A stretch of DNA of 64,000 bases from Verrucomicrobium sp. (GTDB taxonomy: Bacteria; Verrucomicrobiota; Verrucomicrobiia; Methylacidiphilales; UBA1321), in the NCBI GenBank assembly GCA_017849585.1, contig JAFIGT010000023.1, positions 62,001 through 126,000 of the forward strand, read 5' to 3'. The notes beneath the pieces are model-generated. The model searched no databases and was not told the origin of the DNA. It saw only the letters and a program-made list of their open reading frames with translations. Of the stretch, positions 9,087-19,094 are shown piece by piece (position 1 is the first letter of the stretch; each line of letters opens with the position of its first letter). Made by a program: the position numbers and the translations under genes.

Positions 9087-9885
9087 GCGTCAGGGACGTT
9101 CCGTGTTCGGAACACTAGTGGTGTCACCTTCACCGCAGTGGCCGCCGGTGCTTCGCCAACTTGGGCATGACTATGTGTTTATTGATACCGAGCACATTGC
9201 CCTGAATCGGGAACAGGTCAGCTGGATGTGCCGTGCTTATGCGGCGCTTGATCTCGCCCCGGTCGTTCGGATCACGTCCCCTAACTGCTTCGAGGCAAGC
9301 TGTGCTTTAGATGGTGGTGCCGCAGGCGTTGTCGCTCCTTATGTTGAACATCCGGATCAAGTTCGCGAATTGGTGGGAGCGGTGAAACTTAAGCCGTTGA
9401 AGGGAGATCGGCTTTGCACCGCGTTGAGTGGGAAAAACCGCCTTGAACCTCTGTTGCAGCAGTATGTTGAAAAACAAAATTCCAATCGGGTGGTCATTGT
9501 GAATATTGAAAGTGTTCCTGCCATTGAATCGCTTGACGCCATTCTCAATGTTTCGGGCCTTGATGCAGTGCTGGTAGGGCCGCATGATCTAACCTGCAGC
9601 TTGGGAATACCGGAGCAATATAGTCATCCCCATTATATCGAAGTCGTCGATATGATCATTTCAAAGGCGCGGAAGAAAGGAGTCGGCGCTGGAATTCATA
9701 TGATTTATCAGGATAACCGTATGGAACAAGAAATCCGATGGATGAAGCAAGGCGCCAATCTAATTTTGCATAGCGCAGATGTTGTTGCCTTTAAAGAAAC
9801 CATGATTCGTGAAATTCAGATCCTGAAAAAGGAGACTGGATTGATGGACGGTGTCACCGGCACCAATGTAAATATCAATATTTGA
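9058..9885 (+). CDS. HpcH/HpaI-family aldolase, 2-keto-3-deoxy-L-rhamnonate aldolase-like
   Basis: A 275-aa class II pyruvate aldolase of the HpcH/HpaI family. Signature elements are DYVFIDTEHIALNREQ, a glycine-rich GAAGVVAPYVEHP, and the metal-ligand pair Glu in VNIESVPAIE and Asp in VGPHDLTCSLGIP. The family cleaves 2-keto-3-deoxy acids to pyruvate and an aldehyde. The rhamnosidase, isomerase and dehydrogenase nearby make 2-keto-3-deoxy-L-rhamnonate a reasonable substrate, giving pyruvate and lactaldehyde (inference). The start lies in the second unit of the tandem duplication. Confidence 0.85.
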   Translation: MNGKLLGESLRQGRSVFGTLVVSPSPQWPPVLRQLGHDYVFIDTEHIALNREQVSWMCRAYAALDLAPVVRITSPNCFEASCALDGGAAGVVAPYVEHPDQVRELVGAVKLKPLKGDRLCTALSGKNRLEPLLQQYVEKQNSNRVVIVNIESVPAIESLDAILNVSGLDAVLVGPHDLTCSLGIPEQYSHPHYIEVVDMIISKARKKGVGAGIHMIYQDNRMEQEIRWMKQGANLILHSADVVAFKETMIREIQILKKETGLMDGVTGTNVNINI

Positions 9886-9897
9886 ACGAAAGAGAAA

Positions 9898-12282
9898 ATG
9901 AGCGTTGAAACAGCGAAAAAGCGGGATCTGTCTTCGGCATATATAATTTTTCCGGACTCTTTTTGCGAGGTCGAACTGAAAGCCGTGGAGGTGTTGCGGG
10001 AGGAGGTTCACAGGCGTAGCGGGTTCCTGCTTTCAGATGCAAGCGAAAAAAATCCAGAGGACAGACCTGTAATTTTTCTGATGACCGAAGAGAAGCGTCT
10101 TCCGCTTCCGGAGACGGTCGAACATCTGATGGAGTCTGTGGATGTTCCCGGGCCGGAGGGATTCCGATTGGTTGTTTGTCTGGAGAGGGAAGGCCGGATT
10201 CTGATTGTGGGCAGCGATGCTCGCGGACTTTTATACGGGATCGGTAGACTCCTGATGAAGGCTCGTTGGGACAAGGATTTTTTTGCCATTGATGTGCCGT
10301 ACGCGGTCTCGGAAACGCCTGTGAAATCATTGAGAGGACATCAACTGGGCTATCGTCCCAAGACGAATGCATATGATGCCTGGTCGGTTGAGCAGTTTGA
10401 TCAGTATATACGGGAACTGGCACTGTTCGGTGCTAACGCGATCGAAATTTTGCCGCCCGAAACCGACGATGAATCTAAAAATGAGCTTATGCAGGAAGAC
10501 CCTCTGAAAATGATGATCAAGTTGTCCGAGGTCATCGACAGTTACGGGTTAGATGTCTGGATATGGTATCCAAACATGGAAAAAAATCTTGAGGATCAGG
10601 CGACGCGGGCATTAGCGTTGAAAAAAAGAGCGGGCATCTTTCAGCAGTTAAAACGGGTTGATGCCGTGCTTATTCCGGGCGGTGATCCTGGGGATGTCCA
10701 TCCGGACGTTCTTTTTCCTTTTGCTGCGGAACTGGGAGCAGTATTGGCCGAGTATCATCCGTCGGCTAAAATTTGGCTGTCTCCCCAGAACTTTCGCCTG
10801 ACTCAGGATTGGGTCGATTCATTCCTGACGCATGCAAACCGTGAACCAGCCTGGTTGGGGGGCATTGCATCCGGACCATGGGAGAAGTACGATGTCGGCG
10901 AGCTTCGGGAAAAGGTTTCTTCCCGGTATCCGATTCGAAACTATCCGGACATCTGTCATAATTACCTGTGTCAGTATCCAGTTCGTGATTGGGACGAGGC
11001 CTTTGTTGTGACTCTGGGACGTGAATCGGTAAACCCGCGCCCGGAGGCCTTTAAGTATATTCACAACCGTACGTCGGATGTAACCATTGGGAGTATCGGG
11101 TATTCGGAAGGCATTTATGATGACCTTAACAAATTTCTCTGGTTAGGTTTGGAATGGAATCCCGAGACAACAGCACGATCGATCGTACAAGATTATGCTC
11201 ATCTGTTTATATCTCAAGAAGCTGCATGTGAAATAGCAGACGCATTTTTCGACTTAGAAAAAAACTGGAAAGGTCCTTTGCTGGGGAATGAGTCTGTGGA
11301 GTGGACGTTCAGCAAGTGGGGCAGACTTTTGGATGAGCTTCCTGTGAGTGCAACCGCACATTATCGATTCCAAATGGGCTGGTTAAGGGCATGCTGTGAT
11401 TATTACGTGAAACTGCGACTGCTGTATGAAACGGAACGAGAGGAGCGTGCTTTAGAACATCTGCGGCATTTTGGAGAAATCGGCATTGATCGGGCGGTTT
11501 CAGGAGCTGTTCAGATTCTGTCCGAAAATACGGAGAGTGTCACCCAGCAGAACCTGAGACGTGAATGTAACGCGATTGCGGACCGGCTTTTTGAAAGTAT
11601 TGGGGCACAGCTGACAGTCGGAAAACATCATGCGCAGGAGATCGGGCGCGGAGCATTTCTGGACAGTTTAGACACGCCGTTGACCAGTGCTCCCTGGCTG
11701 CTTCATCATTTGAACTCAATTCGGACGCTGCCCGGAGAAGCTGAGCAGATCGCGGCCCTGGAAAAGGTGCTGGAGCGGTATCACGGAGGAAAATCGGATC
11801 GGTATATTTCGTTCAGCAGTAAAATAGATTATTCGAGATTTGTTCGGTGTTCATCGTGGGAGGAAGATCCGGGATATTATCATACGCCGTATATCTGTAC
11901 GGCGGCGCCGTTACTTTACCGGCAGGACTGTAAAGAGACCTTCCCTCGCGATGCGCTTTCATTTCTTACATCGCCGGTCGACACGCCCATAACGGTGACA
12001 TTTGACGGGCTGGAACCGGTGGACTATCGGTTGAAGATCACGTATGTAAAAGATATTCCCGGCCATTGGCATAAGGACATAACATTAACTGCCGATAAGG
12101 GCCATGTTATACATAAGGACTACTGTGTTGAGGGATATTATGCTGAGCCCGAATACATCATTTCGAAGCAGGCTGTCAAGGGCAGACGTCTGAATCTTAC
12201 ATGGAAGACCAAAGACGGGCAGCGCGGGCCAAATATTGCATCGGTCGCGTTGTCTCGGACTTACGAGCAGAATGTAGGATAA
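9898..12282 (+). CDS. Glycoside hydrolase-like protein with GH20b-type N-terminal domain
   Basis: A 794-aa protein. The first 140 residues (ELKAVEVLREEVHRRSGF, LLYGIGRLLMKARW) match the small alpha/beta domain that precedes the catalytic barrel in GH20, GH67 and GH115 enzymes. The middle has TIM-barrel features (LFGANAIEILPPETDDE, IPGGDPGDVHP, SIGYSEGIYDDLNKFLWLGLEWNP), followed by a helical region and a C-terminal beta domain. The overall plan is closest to alpha-glucuronidase-like proteins, but I cannot identify the catalytic acids. No signal peptide. It starts 12 bases after the aldolase and is probably in the same operon. Confidence 0.55.
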   Translation: MSVETAKKRDLSSAYIIFPDSFCEVELKAVEVLREEVHRRSGFLLSDASEKNPEDRPVIFLMTEEKRLPLPETVEHLMESVDVPGPEGFRLVVCLEREGRILIVGSDARGLLYGIGRLLMKARWDKDFFAIDVPYAVSETPVKSLRGHQLGYRPKTNAYDAWSVEQFDQYIRELALFGANAIEILPPETDDESKNELMQEDPLKMMIKLSEVIDSYGLDVWIWYPNMEKNLEDQATRALALKKRAGIFQQLKRVDAVLIPGGDPGDVHPDVLFPFAAELGAVLAEYHPSAKIWLSPQNFRLTQDWVDSFLTHANREPAWLGGIASGPWEKYDVGELREKVSSRYPIRNYPDICHNYLCQYPVRDWDEAFVVTLGRESVNPRPEAFKYIHNRTSDVTIGSIGYSEGIYDDLNKFLWLGLEWNPETTARSIVQDYAHLFISQEAACEIADAFFDLEKNWKGPLLGNESVEWTFSKWGRLLDELPVSATAHYRFQMGWLRACCDYYVKLRLLYETEREERALEHLRHFGEIGIDRAVSGAVQILSENTESVTQQNLRRECNAIADRLFESIGAQLTVGKHHAQEIGRGAFLDSLDTPLTSAPWLLHHLNSIRTLPGEAEQIAALEKVLERYHGGKSDRYISFSSKIDYSRFVRCSSWEEDPGYYHTPYICTAAPLLYRQDCKETFPRDALSFLTSPVDTPITVTFDGLEPVDYRLKITYVKDIPGHWHKDITLTADKGHVIHKDYCVEGYYAEPEYIISKQAVKGRRLNLTWKTKDGQRGPNIASVALSRTYEQNVG

Positions 12283-12415
12283 ACCCGGAAAAGAAATAAC
12301 AGCAAACCTACCGAGAATCCCTCGTCTGCGTCGTCGCTGGCAGCATGCAGGCATGCACGTAGAACCTGCTCATCGATGTGGCGGCTCAAACGGGGCATTA
12401 TCCTAAGACGGCGGG

Positions 12416-12541
12416 GTGTTGGGCGACTTCCTCGTCGAAGGTGAGAAACGCTATTGGCTTTCGATTGCCATTGATCGCTACACGGGAAAGGTTGTTGGCC
12501 GGCAGTTGAAGTCGGCCAATGAATTGACCGGCTCATTATAG
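12416..12541 (+). pseudogene. Remnant of a DDE-type transposase
   Basis: A 42-codon frame ending in TAG encodes GEKRYWLSIAIDRYTGKVVG, the strand around the first catalytic Asp of IS1- or IS3-like transposases (WlAiDr-T-kvvG pattern). No start, no full catalytic domain and no terminal repeats are visible. The preceding bases in another frame (MWRLKRGIILRRRGVGRL) may be further transposase debris separated by a frameshift. It marks the right edge of the lower-GC block. The rest of 12283-12587 shows nothing else. Confidence 0.45.
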
Positions 12542-12587
12542 AATTATGAGCTTCACGCGGTAACGTAGATTAAAATATTGAAACGAG

Positions 12588-14591
12588 ATGACGCATTGGA
12601 TTGATTGGACGTTAATAATTCTGTCGGTGGCAAGCCTTCTTTCCATCGGAATCTATACGCAAAAACACCTGAAAAGCGTCTCGGATTTTTTGTCGGGAGG
12701 ACGGCTGGCCGGGCGCTATTTGCTCGCGGTAGCCAAGGGCGAAATGCAGGCGGGGGCCGTCGTCTTTGTCGCGATGTTCGAGATTATCGCCAAGTCCGGC
12801 TTTACGGTGACTTGGTGGGGATGGATCAGCGCGCCGGTCGCTTTGATCGTCGCCATCAGTGGATTTGTCATTTATCGTTACCGTGAGACACGCGCGCTCA
12901 CCTTGGCGCAATTTTTTGAAATCCGTTATAGCAAGTCATTTCGTGTCTTCACCGGATTTCTGGGGTTTACCGCAGGCCTGTTGAACTTTGGAATCATTCC
13001 GGCGGTTGGCTCACGCTTTCTGACTTATTTCCTTGGATTTCCGGCGGCGATTCATCTTGGGCCGTGGGAAATTCCGACCTTTATTGTCTTGATGGGAGTC
13101 CTTCTCGCCATCACGCTCTTTATCACATTGTCGGGCGGTCTGATTACCTTGATGGTAACCAACTGCCTGGAAGGCATTGTCTCCCAGGTTCTCTATTTGG
13201 CCATTATCGTCGGACTCGTGGCGATATTCAAATGGTCGGACATTGTCCAGGTCCTCGGAAACCATCCGCGCGGTGAATCGTTCCTCAATCCGTTCGATTC
13301 CATGGGGATCGAGGATTTTAACCTGGGATACGTCCTCATGAGCATGCTCGTCGGGATCTACGGGACGATGGCGTGGCAAAACCAAAGCGCCTACAACGCG
13401 GCGGCCATCACGGCGCATGAATCCGTTATGGGAGGCGTTCTGGGCCGCTGGCGGGAAATGGGGAAGGGAGCCGTTGTGACTCTTTTGGCCGTGTGTGCCA
13501 TGACTTATCTGGCGCACCCTCATTTCGCGGCGCAATCCGCTCCCGCGCAGGCCGAGATCTCCCGGATAGCCGATCCGAAACTTCAGGATCAAATGCGCAT
13601 TCCCATAGCGGTGGAGCATTTGCTGCCGGTGGGATTGAAGGGCGCCCTGTGCGTGATTCTCCTAATGGGAGTGTTTGGCGGCGATGGAACGCATCTGCAC
13701 TCCTGGGGCAGTCTTTTCATTCAGGATGTGCTTGTTCCGCTACGCCGCAAGCCTTTCACCCCCCAGCAACACATCGGCCTGTTGCGCTGGTCCATGGCCG
13801 GCGTGGCACTCTTTGCCTTTCTCTTTGGAGCCTTCTTCCATCAAACTGAATATATAGTCATGTGGTGGCAGGTGACGACGGGAATCTATGTCGCCGGAGC
13901 GGGAGCGGTCATCATCGGCGGCTTATACTGGAAAAAGGGAACCGCCGCGGGAGCATGGACGGCGTTGATCGCGGGCTCGGGACTCAGTGCCTTCGGCATT
14001 TTGGCAAGGCAATTCAATCCGAAATTTCCTCTTAACGGGATGGAAATCTTTTTCTATGCCTCCTTCATCGCGACGGCCTTGTACGTGATCGTCTCGCTGC
14101 TTACAAACCGGGAGGATTTCAACATGGATCGGATGCTCCATCGGGGGCAATATGGACGGCAGCAAGTGGATTCGGAAACCATACCGATCCGCACGGGATT
14201 CAACTGGTCCAAGCTCATCGGCATTGATGCGAATTATTCCAAACCTGACAAATGGATCGCCGGACTTCTGTTTGCCTGGGGAATCGGGTGGTTTGTGATC
14301 TTCATTGTCGGAACGATCTGGAATCTCCTGGCTCCCTGGCCTGATTTCGTATGGGTCGCATTTTGGCATGTATCGGCGATTGGCCTGCCGATTTTCCTCT
14401 CCGTGGTGACGGCGGTTTGGTTTACCTGGGGTGGCATCAAGGACACGCGCGATCTCTTTCGCCGTCTCAACGAGGAGAAAATCAACGCACTCGATAATGG
14501 CATGGTTATTAATCACCAGAATCTCGATGAAACGGCCTCCAATTTAGAGAACCATTCAAATCGCCGGGACGGACGACCGCTAAATCGATGA
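12588..14591 (+). CDS. Sodium/solute symporter (SSS family)
   Basis: A 667-aa multi-pass inner-membrane protein. It opens with a hydrophobic helix, then SVSDFLSGGRLAGRYLLA, the TM1 region of SSS transporters, followed by some 13 or more further hydrophobic segments and a hydrophilic C-terminus. The family couples Na+ entry to uptake of sugars or organic acids. Its position between glycosidase genes suggests uptake of a mono- or oligosaccharide (inference). No substrate residues can be assigned from sequence alone. Confidence 0.88.
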   Translation: MTHWIDWTLIILSVASLLSIGIYTQKHLKSVSDFLSGGRLAGRYLLAVAKGEMQAGAVVFVAMFEIIAKSGFTVTWWGWISAPVALIVAISGFVIYRYRETRALTLAQFFEIRYSKSFRVFTGFLGFTAGLLNFGIIPAVGSRFLTYFLGFPAAIHLGPWEIPTFIVLMGVLLAITLFITLSGGLITLMVTNCLEGIVSQVLYLAIIVGLVAIFKWSDIVQVLGNHPRGESFLNPFDSMGIEDFNLGYVLMSMLVGIYGTMAWQNQSAYNAAAITAHESVMGGVLGRWREMGKGAVVTLLAVCAMTYLAHPHFAAQSAPAQAEISRIADPKLQDQMRIPIAVEHLLPVGLKGALCVILLMGVFGGDGTHLHSWGSLFIQDVLVPLRRKPFTPQQHIGLLRWSMAGVALFAFLFGAFFHQTEYIVMWWQVTTGIYVAGAGAVIIGGLYWKKGTAAGAWTALIAGSGLSAFGILARQFNPKFPLNGMEIFFYASFIATALYVIVSLLTNREDFNMDRMLHRGQYGRQQVDSETIPIRTGFNWSKLIGIDANYSKPDKWIAGLLFAWGIGWFVIFIVGTIWNLLAPWPDFVWVAFWHVSAIGLPIFLSVVTAVWFTWGGIKDTRDLFRRLNEEKINALDNGMVINHQNLDETASNLENHSNRRDGRPLNR

Positions 14592-14649
14592 GAAAGTGAA
14601 GTGTGATCGTGGTTAATGGATCGTCCATTTCGAGTTCCAAAGAAATTTC

Positions 14650-15786
14650 ATGGGTATGTCACTTCGCAAATCCCATCTCAATCCCTCGATCCCGTTAATC
14701 TCTCCACTTCATCGAGGCGTCATCTTTGGCTTCTTTGCGCCTAATGGTTTCTATAGTTCTAGGCAAGCCCGGTTAGAAGTCGACAGAATGGTCACGCTTG
14801 GTATCGAATGGGTCTGCATCGTTGTTACTGTCTGGCAGGAAACTTTTGCCAGTACACGTCAGTTTCGGGATTTCAAAATGACGCCGTCGGATCATGAGTT
14901 GATCGGCATTATAGATTACATCCATAATAAGGGAATGAAGGTGCAATTGCGACCCATGCTTCAGGGATGGGACGGTTCATTCCGGATGACTATTCTGTTT
15001 CCACAAGAAAGCGAAATGCCTGTTTTTCTAGAAAAGAAACTCGATTACTGGACCCGTTGGTTTGACAGTTTTATTGAGCGGACCTTGCATTACTGTGCCA
15101 TCGCGCAAGCGACGGGGTGTGAAGCCTACGGACTTGATAGCGGTTTGGATTACACCGTCTGCCTGAATGACCATTGGAAGCAGGTGATTGCCGTGGCCCG
15201 CGATGCTTACTCTGGCCATTTGACTACAGGGCATACAATGGCTGTAGATTTTTTAGAGGTGCTTAACGAACGTCCCGATCACTGGCTCCGGGAACTGGAT
15301 TCGTTGGGTATAAGCTTTTATCCTCCCTTGGGCGAAAGCGCCCCAGGCATCAAAAAAATATCCCGCATCACCGCCTCCACTCCTCCCGCGCGTATCCATT
15401 CTTCTCCAGACTCCGAGGAAATGAAAGTTTGGCTGGATGGACCTCGTGAATACCTTGCTGAGATTGCTCGACGCCTTGCCAAGCCGGTATATTTTTCGGA
15501 GTGCGGCATCCGGTCCTCGACGGCGGGAGCATTTTCCGGATCAGGAACCGTCACAGATGACGGCGGACAATACGATGGAACAGTCCAAGCCTACTTTCTC
15601 GACAGCATCCTGCATTCCTTTTGGAACGAACCTTGGTGGATGGGAATGTACTGGTGGAAATGGGATGAACATATTGATCGGCCCCATTTTCGAAGCGATC
15701 CAAGAGGCGATCAAGGGCTCACAATCTGGGGAAAACCGGCCGCAGACGTAATGAAACGTTGGTATAGTCGTTCAGATCGGCGCTAA
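14650..15786 (+). CDS. GH113-like TIM-barrel glycosidase
   Basis: A 378-aa protein with no signal peptide. It has a family A TIM-barrel pattern: RGVIFGFFAPNGFYSSRQA at the first strand, LGIEWVCIVVTVWQE, GMKVQLRPMLQGWDG, SLGISFYPPLGE and a late KPVYFSECGIRSS in which Glu could be the nucleophile, then WWMGMYWWKWD. This layout matches GH113 beta-mannanases and related enzymes. Its 3' end lies 6 bases from the convergent relaxase gene. Confidence 0.6.
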   Translation: MGMSLRKSHLNPSIPLISPLHRGVIFGFFAPNGFYSSRQARLEVDRMVTLGIEWVCIVVTVWQETFASTRQFRDFKMTPSDHELIGIIDYIHNKGMKVQLRPMLQGWDGSFRMTILFPQESEMPVFLEKKLDYWTRWFDSFIERTLHYCAIAQATGCEAYGLDSGLDYTVCLNDHWKQVIAVARDAYSGHLTTGHTMAVDFLEVLNERPDHWLRELDSLGISFYPPLGESAPGIKKISRITASTPPARIHSSPDSEEMKVWLDGPREYLAEIARRLAKPVYFSECGIRSSTAGAFSGSGTVTDDGGQYDGTVQAYFLDSILHSFWNEPWWMGMYWWKWDEHIDRPHFRSDPRGDQGLTIWGKPAADVMKRWYSRSDRR

Positions 15787-15792
15787 ATTGCC

Positions 15793-18483
15793 TCACTGCT
15801 TAATTCCATACTTGGCCTCAATCGAATTCCAGTCCAATGATTCATTCTGTTTGGATTGAAGAGGCAATTCATTTTTCAACGCCACTTCTTCTTTGGAATT
15901 GAGGCTCGCTGGTTCCGGTAGTGTAGCTGTGATAATTTCTCCGGCCAACGGACGCTCCTCAAATCGCGCCATTGATTCAAAAGCTTGCTCCTTGTCCGTT
16001 GTAAAAATCGTCTGGGTCTGGCTGAAACGGGAATTGCTTACGTAAGCCTGTTTTACGTTCGCCGCCTGGTAACCTTCGTCTCCCAACACCAGAATGCCAT
16101 GATCGACGGTTTTACCCTGGGCCGTATGGGAAGTCGTGGCGTAACCATAGGTGAACTGGCGGAAATGAGCGGGGATCGTTCGGCCATCAGCTAACGCGAT
16201 GGAGCCGTCCTTTTTGAGTTCCTTCGCAGTGACAATATCACCGTTCTTTAGTTTAGACGGTGCGAAATTGGCGCGCACCAGCAGTTTTTCACCGAAAGCT
16301 ACCGCCAGTTTTCTCGGTAGTCCCACATCGAAGCCTTTCGTCTTTTGCGGGTCGAAAAACGAGCGGGAACCATCATTCCGCTCGATGACCAATCTCTTTT
16401 CGTCTTTAGAAACCACCGTGATGGATTCGTGCTTTTTGAATTCACCGCTATCCCGGTGAAACGTGAGCACGTCCCGGGGTTGGTAATTGGATACCTGTGA
16501 TTTTTCAGCAGGCGTCCATTGCAGCGATTGCACAGTCTGACATTCCTTTTCCTCCGTGCCCAAAAGTCCACGCTCCTTAAGATTGTCACGCACTACCGAC
16601 GTGAACGCGTTCACCTCTGACCAAACCGGGGAAAGTGCCAGGCATGATTGACCCGTAGCGATTTTGTCCGCATAGCTGGAGGCAGCCTGACGGAGCAATT
16701 TATCCCAGTCTCTCTCTTCCCGAATTCCGCCGAGTTCATTGAGTTTGGCAAACGAAGAATACGGCATGCCTTCAGCCAGATACTTTACGACTTGCTTATA
16801 TTCTTCATTTTTCTGGCGGTGGATTTCCTGCAATCGAACCGTCTCCACTTTCGCATACGACTGGAATGCGCGCAGGGCGTCGCCCGCTTCAACCGAATGA
16901 TGTTGCTTGGTGTCTCCCACCAGCAGAAGACGGCAATTCTGCCTTTCCGCAATTTCGAAAAGCCCGTTCATCTGACGCACCGAGAGCAATCCGGCTTCAT
17001 CTACGATAATGGTGCGACCAGCCATTTGCTCCTGTAATGATCCATTCACCAAAAGTTGCTGTACGGTGTTGGCTTCAATCCCAAGCTTGTCCTGCAATTC
17101 GTGGACCGCTCCCGCCGAAGGCGCACAGGCAAACGTCAGGCTCCCAGCTTCGTGAATACCGCGAATAATCACCGGAAGAGTCGTGCTTTTGCCCGCACCG
17201 GCATCACCGATCAAAACGACCACTCGGTCACGAGAGGCCAGCAACGTCTGAGCCGCGTCATTTTGTTCGGCGCTCAGGAACTTGCCAGGAGTATAATTCC
17301 CCATGACCGGGCAAATGTTTTTTCCGTTTCGACCCCACTCGACAAGGGCTTTTTCAAGCTGGACCATTTCCGGCGTCGTCAGCATTTCTCCTTTTCGTAA
17401 TAAGTCTTCCGAACCGACCCGCGAAGCCATGTCTTCCTTGAGCTGATCCAGCGTAACATCACCTCGTCCGGCAATAAGCGCTTCACGCAGCAAAATGCGT
17501 TCGTTAGCCACGGAAAGACGGTCGAAGACATGGGCCATGGCCCAGGACATTGCCTCATGCGGTGCCGTGCGTTCCCGCTCGTTAACTGACCGCGCTTGTG
17601 CGATGACTTGCCGAATGTGGGGAAGATGCTCGGAAGCATCACCCGTCCAGCGGGTCTTCAGTTCTTCCAGTTCTGTTTCCGTTTTTTCGGTACGAGTCTT
17701 TCCAGCGATGGTTTGAATGGCGTCCTGGCTATGCGCTTTCAAGGCGTCGGCGGTCCTTTCTATTTCCTCCCGACGCTTACTGAATCTCTCTCGAAGGTCG
17801 GAGGGAAATCCCTTGATATGGAATCCAATGAACCGGGCTTTTTCGATTTCATACCCGCCATCCTTCATTTTTTCAGCCAGCTTATTGTAGCTGACCTCGC
17901 GCAGATACCCTTGATATTTATAGTACCCATTCGGTTGAACCGCCTTCCATCGTTCTTCCACCGAGTCGTAGGTCAGGTTCATAATGCAGACATGCGTATG
18001 CAACTGCGGATCAAGCGAACGACTGGTATCGTGAGTCACCACGGCAGCGACCATACTGCCCGTTGGCCGGTCGTGCATCGCTCCGCCAGTACGAACGCGA
18101 GTTGCGGTGACATCCTCCAGTTCCTTAAGCGTTTCGGTTACCGATTCCTGCCACCACCCGGCGATACGACTATCTCCACCTACCAAATAGGCAATCGAGA
18201 CATCTTTCGGAGCGGAAATCTGGCCGAAGAAGCAGACCCGCCGTTTGTCGCCGGCGTCGCGTAACATCAGCTTTTCATCGGTGAAGGGATCGTGCCCCGA
18301 ACACAAGCGGGCGAAATGATCTTCATAAACCTGACCGGATAACCCCAGTTTGGCTGCGCCTTCACCATACCAGACCATTTCGATCTTTCCGCTTTCGGTC
18401 AGGTAATCCCGTTTAGCCATGTGACTTTCGAAATATTTCAGAGCATCCACTTTTCGACTACAGGGCTTATCGAACCGGACCAT
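15793..18483 (-). CDS. traI: MobF (TrwC/TraI-type) conjugative relaxase with helicase
   Basis: An 896-aa protein that nicks the transfer strand at oriT and unwinds it. The N-terminal relaxase domain (1-300) has candidate catalytic tyrosines near residues 27 and 39 (KRDYLTES, MVWYGEG) and the histidine triad LDPQLHTHVCIMN. The helicase domain has Walker A IGDAGAGKST near residue 425, Walker B IIVDEAGLLS, motif III VGDTKQHHSVEAGD and a late YGYATTSHTAQGKT, as in RecD/TraI helicases. It is slightly short of F TraI and TrwC and lacks an obvious extra C-terminal domain. It is convergent to the chromosomal GH113-like gene, so the element's edge lies near here. Confidence 0.92.
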   Translation of the reverse strand: MVRFDKPCSRKVDALKYFESHMAKRDYLTESGKIEMVWYGEGAAKLGLSGQVYEDHFARLCSGHDPFTDEKLMLRDAGDKRRVCFFGQISAPKDVSIAYLVGGDSRIAGWWQESVTETLKELEDVTATRVRTGGAMHDRPTGSMVAAVVTHDTSRSLDPQLHTHVCIMNLTYDSVEERWKAVQPNGYYKYQGYLREVSYNKLAEKMKDGGYEIEKARFIGFHIKGFPSDLRERFSKRREEIERTADALKAHSQDAIQTIAGKTRTEKTETELEELKTRWTGDASEHLPHIRQVIAQARSVNERERTAPHEAMSWAMAHVFDRLSVANERILLREALIAGRGDVTLDQLKEDMASRVGSEDLLRKGEMLTTPEMVQLEKALVEWGRNGKNICPVMGNYTPGKFLSAEQNDAAQTLLASRDRVVVLIGDAGAGKSTTLPVIIRGIHEAGSLTFACAPSAGAVHELQDKLGIEANTVQQLLVNGSLQEQMAGRTIIVDEAGLLSVRQMNGLFEIAERQNCRLLLVGDTKQHHSVEAGDALRAFQSYAKVETVRLQEIHRQKNEEYKQVVKYLAEGMPYSSFAKLNELGGIREERDWDKLLRQAASSYADKIATGQSCLALSPVWSEVNAFTSVVRDNLKERGLLGTEEKECQTVQSLQWTPAEKSQVSNYQPRDVLTFHRDSGEFKKHESITVVSKDEKRLVIERNDGSRSFFDPQKTKGFDVGLPRKLAVAFGEKLLVRANFAPSKLKNGDIVTAKELKKDGSIALADGRTIPAHFRQFTYGYATTSHTAQGKTVDHGILVLGDEGYQAANVKQAYVSNSRFSQTQTIFTTDKEQAFESMARFEERPLAGEIITATLPEPASLNSKEEVALKNELPLQSKQNESLDWNSIEAKYGIKQ

Positions 18484-18520
18484 GCCTGATTAGACACTAT
18501 AGATTTCTTCTTGTCTCAAA

Positions 18521-18560
18521 CTACGTGGTAGCGAAATTGGATGATTTCGCTACCGGGTAA
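18521..18560. repeat. Two inverted copies of a 17-base motif at the relaxase start
   Basis: Copy 1 (reverse strand, 18521-18537) reads ATTTCGCTACCACGTAG and copy 2 (18544-18560) reads ATTTCGCTACCGGGTAA. They face each other and form a perfect 11-base stem (GGTAGCGAAAT / ATTTCGCTACC). They lie 38 to 77 bases upstream of the relaxase start and so could repress it. Confidence 0.75.
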
Positions 18561-19048
18561 TCGAGAATGGAAAAGAGAGATAAAAAGATAGACGCACGCT
18601 CATTGATTTATGTGAATGAAGTGAAAACGGAACACGCCACCCCTTAGGGCTAAGGAGCAGACCCAGGCACAACCGAGCATCAGGTGGCGGCATCAGGCGG
18701 TAGGTGGCAACGATGAGCGGCGGTCAACGAGGAAGAGCGTCGGACAGCGGCAAGCGGCAGCGCTTGCGTTCAGTTCTTGCGCCAATAACTGTGCGGGACA
18801 AGCGGTAAGAGATGCTCTTTAGCGGGAAAATTCACTGGTGGTAAGCAGGGGCGCTTACCTTGCGTGAGATTTGTTTACGGCAAATAATAAGCTCTATGGA
18901 ATGGCGGCAGACGGTGAGATGCAGTCAGGTTTGAGAGCAACGGCAAGCAACAATGGATAGAAGCCAAAAATGACTGATCCAGTTTAGCGGCGGATAAAAA
19001 CAGGCAATACCTTGTAGCCTTGGTAAAACTATAGAAACTCCAGACAAG

Positions 19049-19094
19049 TTCTCGCTACCGGGTAGCGTAAACAGCGAATTTCGCTACCAAGTAG
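19049..19094 (+). repeat. Two direct copies of the same 17-base motif upstream of traK-like gene
   Basis: Copies 3 (19049-19065, TTCTCGCTACCGGGTAG) and 4 (19078-19094, ATTTCGCTACCAAGTAG) are 29 bases apart. They sit just upstream of a promoter-like AT-rich stretch (TATTATATAGAT at 19118-19129) for the rightward operon. The inner part CTACC-x-GGTAG is itself palindromic, as expected for a dimeric DNA-binding protein such as the product of the next gene. Confidence 0.75.

Noticed and set aside
15787-15792. Exact left boundary of the conjugative element
   Set aside because: The gap between the GH113-like and relaxase stops is only 6 bases and shows no repeat matching the tRNA fragment, so I cannot mark an att site.
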